Part shown: in pieces, positions 26,095-33,600 of the stretch
How positions within the stretch are numbered: position 1 is the first letter of the stretch
Layout of the letters: each line of letters begins with the position of its first letter
Source of the DNA: Alphaproteobacteria bacterium
Lineage (GTDB): Bacteria > Pseudomonadota > Alphaproteobacteria > Micavibrionales > Micavibrionaceae
Assembly (NCBI GenBank): GCA_009995595.1
Contig: JAACPE010000002.1
Span: 372,001-436,000, forward strand
Length of the DNA stretch: 64,000 nucleotides
Direction: 5' to 3'
Translations under genes and position numbers: made by a program
Notes under the pieces: model-generated
Seen by the model: only the letters and a program-made list of their open reading frames with translations
Database searches by the model: none
What the model was told of the DNA's origin: nothing

Positions 26095-27426
26095 TTACTG
26101 GTAAGCGAGCAATGTACCATCTTCGCCCAAAAGGTAGAGGATTTCATTGGCAACAATTGGGGCAATACGCACGTTTTTGCCTGATTTCCACTCGCGGATC
26201 ATCTCACCGTTAAGCGGGTTGATTTCAGCAACGCGCCCACCTGAGCCAGCTAGAATAAGGCGGCTTCCTGCCATGACAGGGCCAGTCCAGATGATAGGAT
26301 CTTCACGTTTTTCTGCATTTTCAAATTTTTTCAGCGCTGTCATCCAAAAAATTGCGCCTGTGATTTTGTTCATGGCGATGACTTCATTTTCAGAGGTCAG
26401 GACATACACAACATCGCCCGCAATCCAAGGCATTTCTTTACCAGTTATATCGCGTTGCCAGAGTCGATTGCCTGTACGTTTGTCAATAGCGGCCATTTTT
26501 CCGCCAAAGCTGATACCAAGAATAATCTCTCCATCAATAACAGGGAGTGCGCGAATGTCCGCCAGCCCAGAAATGCCGCCCAAACGAAGGGAGCGTGACA
26601 AATTATCCTGCCATGCTACTGCCCCGTTCTCGACACGAAGGGCGAGAATGTCGCCTGATGAAAGGCCGGGCACGACAATGTCGTTATCGGCGGCGGGGCT
26701 TGCTGCGCCGAGTAGCCCGGCGCTTTCGCCGATAGAGTTATATTCCCATATTAATGCCCCATTGCCAGCATTAAGCGCAATAACTGAATTATTGAGTAAG
26801 GACACAAAAACGCGGCCTTGCATAATTGTAGGGGCGGCGCGTGATGGCGCAATTGTCGCGGCGCGCCAGACAATTTCCCCCGAGTTAGGGTTGATTGCGA
26901 GTACTTCGTTGTAGCCTGCAGTCACATAAAGCGTGCCATCAGAAAAGGCGATACCGCCACCGATGACTTCTTCGTCTTCAAGCGGGCTTTTTACACTGGC
27001 CTGCCAGAGGCGTTTGCCAGAGGCGGCGATATAGGCGCTTAAGTTTGATCTGGTATCAAGGGTGAATACTTTACCATCAGCCACAATAGGCTGCGCGGTA
27101 AGGGGAATACGCCCTGACCCATCGCCAATATCAGCAGTCCAGATACGTTTTGGCGCATTGGCAGTAAACGCCATGTTTTGCATGATATGGGATGGATAGC
27201 CGCCTGCCTGAGGCCAGAACATATTTTTATAGACGGCAGGTATTACAATATTGGAAGCATCTTCCGTGTTTTCCGCATTAATAAGCTCTCTCTCAAGATC
27301 AAGGATTGAGATGCGATCACCTTTTAGGGGCGCGGCATCATCATCCGTTGAGCAGCCCGCTACAATAAAGGCGTAAAGAAGAAAGAGAGGGAGAAGGGAT
27401 TTCATCATTTTTGAATCCAATTTCAT
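26095..27426 (-). CDS. bamB: BamB-like outer membrane assembly lipoprotein (PQQ-type beta-propeller)
   Basis: A 443-residue protein. The N-terminus has a lipoprotein signal with lipobox IVAGC (Cys25 by this start). The rest is a series of PQQ-like propeller blades: repeats such as KVFTLDTRSNLSAYIAASGKRLW, LAINPNSGEIVWRA, VIALNAGNGALIWEY, AAIDKRTGNRLWQ, VIAMNKITGAIFWM and VAEINPLNGEMIREW. BamB is part of the BAM complex that inserts outer membrane beta-barrels. In-frame ATGs at 27408 and 27405 could be the true start and still leave a full signal sequence. It lies four bases after yfgM and before der, the conserved order. Confidence 0.93.
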   Translation of the reverse strand: MKLDSKMMKSLLPLFLLYAFIVAGCSTDDDAAPLKGDRISILDLERELINAENTEDASNIVIPAVYKNMFWPQAGGYPSHIMQNMAFTANAPKRIWTADIGDGSGRIPLTAQPIVADGKVFTLDTRSNLSAYIAASGKRLWQASVKSPLEDEEVIGGGIAFSDGTLYVTAGYNEVLAINPNSGEIVWRAATIAPSRAAPTIMQGRVFVSLLNNSVIALNAGNGALIWEYNSIGESAGLLGAASPAADNDIVVPGLSSGDILALRVENGAVAWQDNLSRSLRLGGISGLADIRALPVIDGEIILGISFGGKMAAIDKRTGNRLWQRDITGKEMPWIAGDVVYVLTSENEVIAMNKITGAIFWMTALKKFENAEKREDPIIWTGPVMAGSRLILAGSGGRVAEINPLNGEMIREWKSGKNVRIAPIVANEILYLLGEDGTLLAYQ

Positions 27427-27430
27427 AAGG

Positions 27431-28123
27431 TTAATTTGTTTGTGTTTCTTGGGGCGCTTGTTTTTCAGCTCCAGCCTCAGACTCAGGTCTGTTTAATTCT
27501 GCTTTTTGACTATACACCGCATAGAGCGCGTCTGCTTGCTGTTTTATTCCTGCAGGAATGGCATCATTGTCTTTAAAGACAGCAAGATGAGCAAGTGCCT
27601 TGGTGTAATCTTGTTTTTCATGAGCATAAAAAGTGGCAGATTCCAAATTGGCATGCCAGTAAAAGGCAGCCTTTGGGTTGTTGGATAGTTTTTTGAGGTA
27701 ATCTATTCTGCCTTCATCTTTTCCAAAGCGAACCGCCAGAACGCTGGCGAGATCGCGCAGGTTGTCTGGTGATGATTTTTGGCGGGCGATGGTTTCATAA
27801 ATGGCGGCGGCATCTTCAATTTTTTGGTCTTTTAAGAGTAAAGCGGCTTGGCTAAGTTGGGCTATCACTTTATGGCCTGTTCGAGTATCTTGGACAAAGG
27901 CTTCTATTGCGGCACCTGTATCTTCAGCCTCAAGAGCTTTCATGAGGGCAGCAGTTTCGGTTTTATTGCGGTTAGCATCCCAGCTTTTGTAAAAGCTTGT
28001 CGCTCCTGTGCTCGCGATGAGGACGATAATAGCCGTGATGATCGTATTTTTATACTCATGCCAGAATTTTTCTATTTTTTCTTGCTTAAGGGCTTCGTCC
28101 ACTTCTTGAAAAATATCAACCAT
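27431..28123 (-). CDS. YfgM-like TPR membrane protein
   Basis: A 230-residue protein. An N-terminal cytoplasmic stretch (DIFQEVDEALKQEKIEKFWHEYK) is followed by one transmembrane helix (NTIITAIIVLIASTGATSFY, about 26-45) and a periplasmic domain with TPR-like helices (LLKDQKIEDAAAIYETIARQ, HEKQDYTKALAHLAVF). This matches the YfgM family (TPR_21), a periplasmic chaperone-like partner of the SecYEG translocon. The start follows AAGGATTTGTA. It leads the yfgM-bamB-der operon. The tail is charged and low complexity. Confidence 0.88.
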   Translation of the reverse strand: MVDIFQEVDEALKQEKIEKFWHEYKNTIITAIIVLIASTGATSFYKSWDANRNKTETAALMKALEAEDTGAAIEAFVQDTRTGHKVIAQLSQAALLLKDQKIEDAAAIYETIARQKSSPDNLRDLASVLAVRFGKDEGRIDYLKKLSNNPKAAFYWHANLESATFYAHEKQDYTKALAHLAVFKDNDAIPAGIKQQADALYAVYSQKAELNRPESEAGAEKQAPQETQTN

Positions 28124-28214
28124 TACAAATCCTTATGTTTCATGCGTTTGAATATTGGGCATAGTCTAGCCAAAATAGCGCGGCTTTCCAGTAAAAATAT
28201 GGTATAATACAAAA

Positions 28215-28583
28215 ATGTCGATAAAGCCACCAAGCCAAAAAATTGGGTATACTCGCCACGAGTTTCGTTCCATTTTTCAGGTTTACAGCCAGAATGTCTA
28301 TTCTGGGCTTTTTAAGGACTTTTCTTTCACTGAAGTTCATGGACGATATTTCATCTCTTTTCGGGAAGAAGCAGGAAAAACGCCATTGATAACTATTGAA
28401 AAGCAAAAATTAGGGCCAGATCGTGCCCTTTTTATTGCAACATCACCAGGGCCGCGCAATACAATCGTTGAAATCGCTCGCAGTGAGAAAATTGATGCTT
28501 TTGTAAGACAACTGCGCACCAAAATCGAATCTTTTCGCGAAGGGCGCAGCCTTAAAGGTGAAAATGTTGCAACAATGATATAA
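28215..28583 (+). CDS. DUF2794-like protein
   Basis: A 122-residue soluble protein. The segment YTRHEFRSIFQVYSQNVYSGLFKDFSF followed by FISFREEAGKTPLITIEKQK aligns by eye with the DUF2794 family, which is largely alphaproteobacterial and of unknown function (typical pattern RRELxxILxxYGRxVAxGEWxDY with a following FSVFRR and IEK). The C-terminal ~25 residues (SFREGRSLKGENVATMI) look like a flexible tail. It is divergent from yfgM. The family assignment is moderately sure. Confidence 0.7.
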   Translation: MSIKPPSQKIGYTRHEFRSIFQVYSQNVYSGLFKDFSFTEVHGRYFISFREEAGKTPLITIEKQKLGPDRALFIATSPGPRNTIVEIARSEKIDAFVRQLRTKIESFREGRSLKGENVATMI

Positions 28584-28664
28584 CGCACGCTCTAATTCTT
28601 TTCACGCGCATGAAACTCCTATAAGATGTGCCACGAATGTAGCTCTTTGAGGAGAAATGTGCTT

Positions 28665-29879
28665 ATGGACAAAATCACAGTTAAAAATCCAATTGTCGAA
28701 ATGGATGGCGATGAAATGACCCGTATCATCTGGCAGATGATTAAGGATAAGTTCATTCACCCTTATCTTGATATCGATTTGAAATACTATGATTTATCAA
28801 TCCAAAACCGTGATGCAACAGATGACCAAGTCACCAAAGACGCAGCGCATGCGATATTAGAGCACGGCGTTGGGATTAAATGTGCGACCATCACCCCTGA
28901 TGAGGCAAGGGTAAAAGAATTTGCCCTTAAGAAAATGTGGAAATCACCCAACGGGACAATTCGTAATATTTTGGGTGGCACTGTTTTCCGCGAGCCTATT
29001 GTTACAAGTAACGTGCCAAAATATGTTCCCGGTTGGGAAAAGCCGATGGTTGTGGGGCGTCATGCGTTTGGCGATCAGTATAAGGCAACGGATGTTAAAA
29101 TTCCTGGCGCAGGTAAGCTAAAAATGGTGTTCGAGCCTAAAGAGGGTGAAACGCAGAGTTGGGATATTTTTGAGTTTGAAAGCCCGGGCGTGGCCATGGG
29201 CATGTATAATGTCGATGACTCCATCAAAGGTTTTGCGCGCTCTTGTTTTAACTATGGTTTGCAGCGCAAGTACCCAGTTTATCTTTCCACTAAAAACACT
29301 ATCTTGAAACAATATGATGGAAAATTCATGGAGATTTTCCAAGATATTTATGATGCCGAGTTTAAGGCTGAGTTTGAAAAACATCATTTATGGTACGAGC
29401 ACCGCTTAATTGATGACATGGTTGCTTTTGCCATTAAATCAAATGGTGGTTTTGTTTGGGCGTGCAAAAATTATGATGGTGATGTGCAATCTGATATCGT
29501 AGCACAAGGCTTTGGTTCCTTGGGCCTCATGACCTCTGTACTTTTAACGCCTGACGGTAAAATTGTTGAGGCCGAAGCGGCCCACGGTACAGTGACGCGC
29601 CATTATAGAGAACATCAAAAAGGAAAAGAAACGTCAACCAATCCAATTGCCTCGATTTTTGCATGGACGCGCGGTTTGAAATATCGCGGTGAATTCGATA
29701 AGACTCCTGACGTTGTAAAATTTGCAGATGCGCTGGAGCAGGCCTGTATTGAAACGGTTGAAGCAGGGCATATGACCAAAGATTTGGCCTTATTGGTTGG
29801 TAAAGATTGCCCTTGGTTGACAACAGGGCAGTATATGGACAAAGTCAGCGCTCACTTCAAAGAAAAGATGACAGCATGA
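28665..29879 (+). CDS. icd: NADP-dependent isocitrate dehydrogenase
   Basis: About 404 residues of the eukaryote-like (type II) NADP-IDH, common in alphaproteobacteria; it converts isocitrate to 2-oxoglutarate in the TCA cycle. Motifs include [13 protein letters not shown] at the N-terminus, [20 protein letters not shown] (substrate Ser/Asn/Arg residues), KDLALLVG and the metal-binding Asp segment [23 protein letters not shown] at 28665 follows AGGAG at ten bases; the frame is open further up but without support. The stop overlaps the L,D-transpeptidase start (ATGA). Confidence 0.95.
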   Translation: MDKITVKNPIVEMDGDEMTRIIWQMIKDKFIHPYLDIDLKYYDLSIQNRDATDDQVTKDAAHAILEHGVGIKCATITPDEARVKEFALKKMWKSPNGTIRNILGGTVFREPIVTSNVPKYVPGWEKPMVVGRHAFGDQYKATDVKIPGAGKLKMVFEPKEGETQSWDIFEFESPGVAMGMYNVDDSIKGFARSCFNYGLQRKYPVYLSTKNTILKQYDGKFMEIFQDIYDAEFKAEFEKHHLWYEHRLIDDMVAFAIKSNGGFVWACKNYDGDVQSDIVAQGFGSLGLMTSVLLTPDGKIVEAEAAHGTVTRHYREHQKGKETSTNPIASIFAWTRGLKYRGEFDKTPDVVKFADALEQACIETVEAGHMTKDLALLVGKDCPWLTTGQYMDKVSAHFKEKMTA

Positions 29880-31000
29880 ATAAAATTCTAATAACGCTCC
29901 TCGCCCTAATGACGGCAATGCCTGCCGTGGCCAAAACCTATGATAAAGATTATTTTGGCGAGACAACCATCCATAAAGCAGTCTTTGAGGACACACTTAT
30001 TCATTTGGCACGTCATAACGAGCTCGGTTTTGTGGAACTGCGCGCGGCTAATCCTGAACTTGATCCATGGATACCGGGGGCGGGTGCAAAGATTATTCTA
30101 CCCAAAAAACACATTCTTCCGGATGCACCGCGTGAGGGAATTGTGATTAACCTTTCTGAAATGCGTTTGTTTTATTTTAAAGACGCGGGCAAGGCTCCGA
30201 TTACATACCCTATCAGTATTGGGCGTGAAGGGCTAAGCACGCCGCAAGGCACAACCTCTATCGTGCGTAAAAAAGATGGCCCGACATGGCGACCAACACC
30301 GCGCATGCGCGAAGAAGATCCTGAATTACCTGAAGCTGTTGGCCCTGGTCCTGATAACCCATTGGGTACGCATGCCATGTATTTGGGATGGCCGCAATAT
30401 CTTATCCATGGCACCAATAAGCCTTATGGGATTGGCCGGCGTGTCAGTAGTGGCTGTATTCGTATGTATCCCGAGAGTATTAAGGCGTTATTCCCTCAAG
30501 TTCCTGTTGGTACGAAAGTAACGGTTGTTGATCAGGCCATAAAAGTGGGTTGGATTGATGATAAAATGTTTATCGAAGTTCACCCTAACCAAGAACAATC
30601 GCTCGCGATTGAAGAAAATGGTGTACTTAAATCTTATGAAGTGACTGCGGATGATATGAAGCGCATTACAAAAAAAGCAGGCCAGTATGCGGACCGTATT
30701 GATTGGGAGGCAGTTCGTGATGCTGTGAAAAATCATAGCGGTTTCCCCGTTGCTGTTTTAGATAAAAATAAAGAGCCAGGGCAGAGCGTTAAAGATGAGC
30801 TTCAAGCGTTGCTTGAGGAAGCGAAGCTCGAAGAGGATGAGGTATTGCAAGCTCAAGAAGTGAAGGCCGTTGAAGCCAAAGCACCAGATAGTCATATTTA
30901 TGAAGAAAGTGCGACACCTGAAAAACCTGCTACTAAGCCTAAAGTTAATAAGCTCAACACAAAGCCAGCGCGCGATACATCAATGACGTTTAATAACTAA
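29876..31000 (+). CDS. Secreted L,D-transpeptidase (YkuD) with LysM-like N-terminus
   Basis: A 374-residue protein whose ATG overlaps the icd stop by four bases. The signal peptide is [20 protein letters not shown] LysM-like segment (about 33-75: [24 protein letters not shown], then AKIILPK) precedes the YkuD domain (about 85-225) with the catalytic signature IHGTN...VSSGCIRM, active-site Cys near residue 194. YkuD enzymes form 3-3 peptidoglycan crosslinks or attach lipoproteins to the wall. The C-terminal ~100 residues are charged, low complexity ([18 protein letters not shown]). Coupling to icd is unusual and may only reflect operon packing. Confidence 0.93.
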   Translation: MNKILITLLALMTAMPAVAKTYDKDYFGETTIHKAVFEDTLIHLARHNELGFVELRAANPELDPWIPGAGAKIILPKKHILPDAPREGIVINLSEMRLFYFKDAGKAPITYPISIGREGLSTPQGTTSIVRKKDGPTWRPTPRMREEDPELPEAVGPGPDNPLGTHAMYLGWPQYLIHGTNKPYGIGRRVSSGCIRMYPESIKALFPQVPVGTKVTVVDQAIKVGWIDDKMFIEVHPNQEQSLAIEENGVLKSYEVTADDMKRITKKAGQYADRIDWEAVRDAVKNHSGFPVAVLDKNKEPGQSVKDELQALLEEAKLEEDEVLQAQEVKAVEAKAPDSHIYEESATPEKPATKPKVNKLNTKPARDTSMTFNN

Positions 31001-31023
31001 GCACGCTTATCATTTTTGTGTGT

Positions 31024-31314
31024 TTATTTTTGTGAGAAGGCGTAGATGATGATAAAAATTGTTGGCGCATAGAGCGGCGCTAATTTTAGGATATAGCGCC
31101 ACTTTGCCACAATAAAGAGCGAGAAGAATGACAACACAATACTACCGAGCCAAATGTAAGTGGCGCGGGTAATCATCGCGTTGCCAAAACCATCAGGAAT
31201 TTTCTCAACATCAATTATATTCATTAACGTCAGCACATTGGCCATGAGTGGCACGAGTGAGAACCCAATAAGCCCGATGACGATAAACCCAAGTATTTTT
31301 ATGATCCAATCCAT
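31024..31314 (-). CDS. Small three-span membrane protein of unknown function
   Basis: A 96-residue hydrophobic protein with three probable transmembrane helices (IIKILGFIVIGLIGFSLVPLMANVLTL, ATYIWLGSIVLSFFSLFIVA, LAPLYAPTIFIIIYAF). No family is recognised. It lies tail-to-tail with the L,D-transpeptidase gene (24 bases apart) and follows the lipoprotein gene on the same strand after a terminator. Coding is supported by length, hydrophobic pattern and lack of a competing frame. Confidence 0.6.
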   Translation of the reverse strand: MDWIIKILGFIVIGLIGFSLVPLMANVLTLMNIIDVEKIPDGFGNAMITRATYIWLGSIVLSFFSLFIVAKWRYILKLAPLYAPTIFIIIYAFSQK

Positions 31315-31378
31315 GACGAATATGATGCCTTAACTTATTTGATTTAGAAACTAAAAAATCTATATATAAAATCAGACA

Positions 31379-31410
31379 TAAAAAAAGGCCGCCAGTACAG
31401 GCAGCCTTTT
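31379..31410 (-). terminator. Rho-independent terminator of the small lipoprotein gene
   Basis: On the minus strand AAAAGGCTGCC pairs with GGCGGCCTTTT across a TGTACT-type loop, with one mismatch pair, followed by a T run (plus-strand A run at 31379-31386). It lies about 20 bases past the lipoprotein stop at 31429. Confidence 0.75.
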
Positions 31411-31428
31411 CAAATTATTTTTGAAAAC

Positions 31429-31638
31429 TTATTTAACTTGACGGCTTTCAAATACTGGCTCGGCGCTACGCATTGGTGCAGGACGAACAGCATTGTTTTT
31501 ACCGACTGTACGCTCTTCAGCGTATGGTGCTTGAAGCATTGAACCATTTAGGTCATTGTCTGAGTAGCCTTGAGTTGAACATGCAGCAACAGCAACAGTT
31601 GAACCAAGAACAAGTGCAGTCATAAGAAATTTTTTCAT
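31429..31638 (-). CDS. Small lipoprotein of unknown function
   Basis: A 69-residue protein with a lipoprotein signal peptide (MKKFLMTALVLGSTVAVAAC, lipobox VAAC with Cys20). The mature ~50 residues are polar and probably unstructured (STQGYSDNDLNGSMLQAPYAEE). The start follows GAAGGATATTACG. It is a single-gene unit with its own promoter candidate (31723-31750), leader inverted repeat (31671-31707) and terminator (31379-31410), suggesting strong, separately controlled expression. No family recognised. Confidence 0.8.
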   Translation of the reverse strand: MKKFLMTALVLGSTVAVAACSTQGYSDNDLNGSMLQAPYAEERTVGKNNAVRPAPMRSAEPVFESRQVK

Positions 31639-31670
31639 CGTAATATCCTTCTTGCCTTATTTAAGTTGTT

Positions 31671-31707
31671 GTGACAGGTAAGCTGTCTTAAAATAACCTC
31701 CTGTCAC
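31671..31707 (-). promoter_or_regulatory. Inverted repeat in the leader of the lipoprotein gene
   Basis: GTGACAGG (31671-31678) and CCTGTCAC (31700-31707) form a perfect 8-bp dyad around a 21-base centre. It lies between the promoter candidate and the start codon at 31638, so it could be an operator or a 5' UTR hairpin. The sequence does not match an operator I know. Confidence 0.5.
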
Positions 31708-31722
31708 CAGAAAGCTACAACT

Positions 31723-31750
31723 CTTATACATCAGTTTATAAATTTGATAA
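31723..31750 (-). promoter_or_regulatory. Candidate sigma-70 promoter of the lipoprotein gene
   Basis: On the minus strand TTATCA (31750-31745) and TATAAG (31728-31723) are 16 bases apart. The transcript would begin near 31716, just before the inverted repeat. Boxes are moderate matches only. Confidence 0.35.
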
Positions 31751-31822
31751 GTGTTTTTTAAAAGTTTTCTCATTTTTTCAACTGTTTTGAATAAAAAAAG
31801 TTCCAAAATCAACGTGTTAGCC

Positions 31823-33130
31823 TTATCCGTTCTGATTTTTTTCAACTTTAGAGAAGTATTGATCAATGCTCTGAGTAAGGGCAGAAGCCATTTTGCGGCG
31901 ATAAGCAGGGGTTGACAATAAATCTACATCCTTTTTATTAGACATAAAACCCATTTCAATTAAAACAGACGGGATATCTGGAGCTTTTAGGACAGCAAAG
32001 CCAGCATATCGATGAGTTCTACCTAAAATAGGGATATTATTGTTTTTTAAGGTATCTACAACGATATTGGCAAAAAACTTTGACTGATTCATGGTGTCAC
32101 GCATAGCTAGATCAAGAAGAATATCGGAAACCTCTTTATCTTCATGGCTTAGATCAATCCCTGCGATCAGGTCTGCGCGGTTTTCGCGGGCAGCAAGTTT
32201 TGCTGTTTGTGCATCAGAAGCTTTATTGGATAATGTATAAATTGATGCACCGCGGACAGAGGAATCGGCAATCGAATCTGCATGCAGGGAAATAAACATA
32301 TCCGCTTCTTTTGAACGGGCGATGTTAACGCGTTGATGAAGTTTAATAAACGTGTCGTTATTGCGGGTCAGATGAACCCGATAACGTCCGGTTTTTTCAA
32401 GTTGTTCTTTCAGCTCTAAAGCCGCGGCAAGCGTTACTTTTTTCTCAAAGACATTGTTCTGGCCAATCGAACCTGGATCAGGGCCACCATGACCCGCATC
32501 GATAACGATCAGAGGTTTACGTATAGGCGATTTTGCTACAGGTGTGGGTTTTGATGCTAGGCTATGAGCGGGCTTATGTGTAGGGGTGATTATTGTAGAG
32601 GGGGCAACAATACGCTCAGGCGCGTCAATGATGATGTTGTTTGCTTGTTGTGTGTCAGTGATCATATTATTATCCAGTGCGCCATAATGATTGGATTTGG
32701 AATCATTGAAGGCGTTTACAGACACGCTTTTAAAATCAATGACCAAGCGGTCGGGGTTTGCTCCCGCTTTTGCTAAAAGGAAAGCGGACTGGATGGCGAT
32801 CGGTGAGGCCATGTCTATTACAAGACGTGACATAGTATTATTTAAAGTGCCTGTGCGGATGTCTCTAATTGCAGTGCCTTTAGGTTTTGATACTTGGCCT
32901 GCTTTCCAGTCATAGCGCGGCAGGTCAACGACGAGGCGATAGGGGTTTTCAAGGACAAAAGCTTTAAAATCTGCGCTTTGATCTAGCTCGACCACCATAC
33001 GTACTTTATCAGGATGAACTCCAAAACGCACGGAATCAATGGTTAAGGCCTGTGCTTTGTGAGAGGAGAGACATCCTATCAGGCACAGAAAAACAGCGAG
33101 AATAAAAAGCTTATGAGACAAGGTGAGCAT
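31823..33130 (-). CDS. amiC: N-acetylmuramoyl-L-alanine amidase with AMIN domain
   Basis: About 435 residues from ATG at 33130 (a TTG at 33163 is a weaker choice). After a signal peptide (LFILAVFLCLIGC...AQA) comes an AMIN domain (about 30-135: VRFGVHPDKVRMVVELDQ, YRLVVDLPRYDW), which targets the septum, then a linker, then Amidase_3 (about 205-425). The zinc ligands are in VIDAGHGGPDPG (His), the following Glu in NVFEKK and ISLHADS (His); the catalytic Glu is in VLIEMGFMSN. It cleaves peptidoglycan stem peptides during daughter cell separation. It is divergent from rne, a common alphaproteobacterial neighbourhood. Confidence 0.94.
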   Translation of the reverse strand: MLTLSHKLFILAVFLCLIGCLSSHKAQALTIDSVRFGVHPDKVRMVVELDQSADFKAFVLENPYRLVVDLPRYDWKAGQVSKPKGTAIRDIRTGTLNNTMSRLVIDMASPIAIQSAFLLAKAGANPDRLVIDFKSVSVNAFNDSKSNHYGALDNNMITDTQQANNIIIDAPERIVAPSTIITPTHKPAHSLASKPTPVAKSPIRKPLIVIDAGHGGPDPGSIGQNNVFEKKVTLAAALELKEQLEKTGRYRVHLTRNNDTFIKLHQRVNIARSKEADMFISLHADSIADSSVRGASIYTLSNKASDAQTAKLAARENRADLIAGIDLSHEDKEVSDILLDLAMRDTMNQSKFFANIVVDTLKNNNIPILGRTHRYAGFAVLKAPDIPSVLIEMGFMSNKKDVDLLSTPAYRRKMASALTQSIDQYFSKVEKNQNG

Positions 33131-33600
33131 TAAAAAGTGAATATCAATATGAAAAGAGGACAAATGAAAAATTCTTTTATTATTACGCGATGATTACGCC
33201 ATAAGAAAGGCAGAATTACTTTTTTGTTATTTTTAATGTGCCGCGGTGCATTTAGCGCTTGTAAGTTTTTGGGTCTATTTGTATTGTGCCTTTGCGACAC
33301 GTTGTAGCTTTAGCATAGAGTATTGATTTAATTGAATTTTAAGGGTTTCGCTAGCTATGACGGATGAATAAAAACCTGTTAGGTTTTTTGTTCCGGCGCC
33401 GAAATAAACAAGAATAACGCTATATGTGATTGTTTTTGTCATATCGGTTCATAGGGGTAGTGACATCATAAATCCCCCGGACAAACTAGACAGATAACAT
33501 AATGCGCTCTTTGCGCCCATGTTTTATGGAATTGTCGCGCCGTAAAAACAGGCAGCAATGACGTGCATCTATTTGTGCCCCCGCGCACGAGGAATGACAC
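33131..33600. promoter_or_regulatory. Divergent intergenic region with the long rne leader
   Basis: About 470 bases without a gene between amiC and rne. A weak plus-strand promoter candidate is TTGCGA (33292-33297), 18-base spacer, TAGAGT (33316-33321), which would leave a leader of roughly 270 nt. Within it are short GC-rich self-complementary stretches (CGGCGCCG near 33395; GCGC-TCTTT-GCGC near 33505). A good ribosome binding site GAGGA precedes the rne ATG by seven bases. Long leaders are known for RNase E autoregulation; here this is inference. Confidence 0.4.

Noticed and set aside
26147-26914. 255-codon plus-strand frame inside bamB
   Set aside because: Antisense shadow of bamB, whose propeller repeats are clear; the shadow protein has no recognisable motif.
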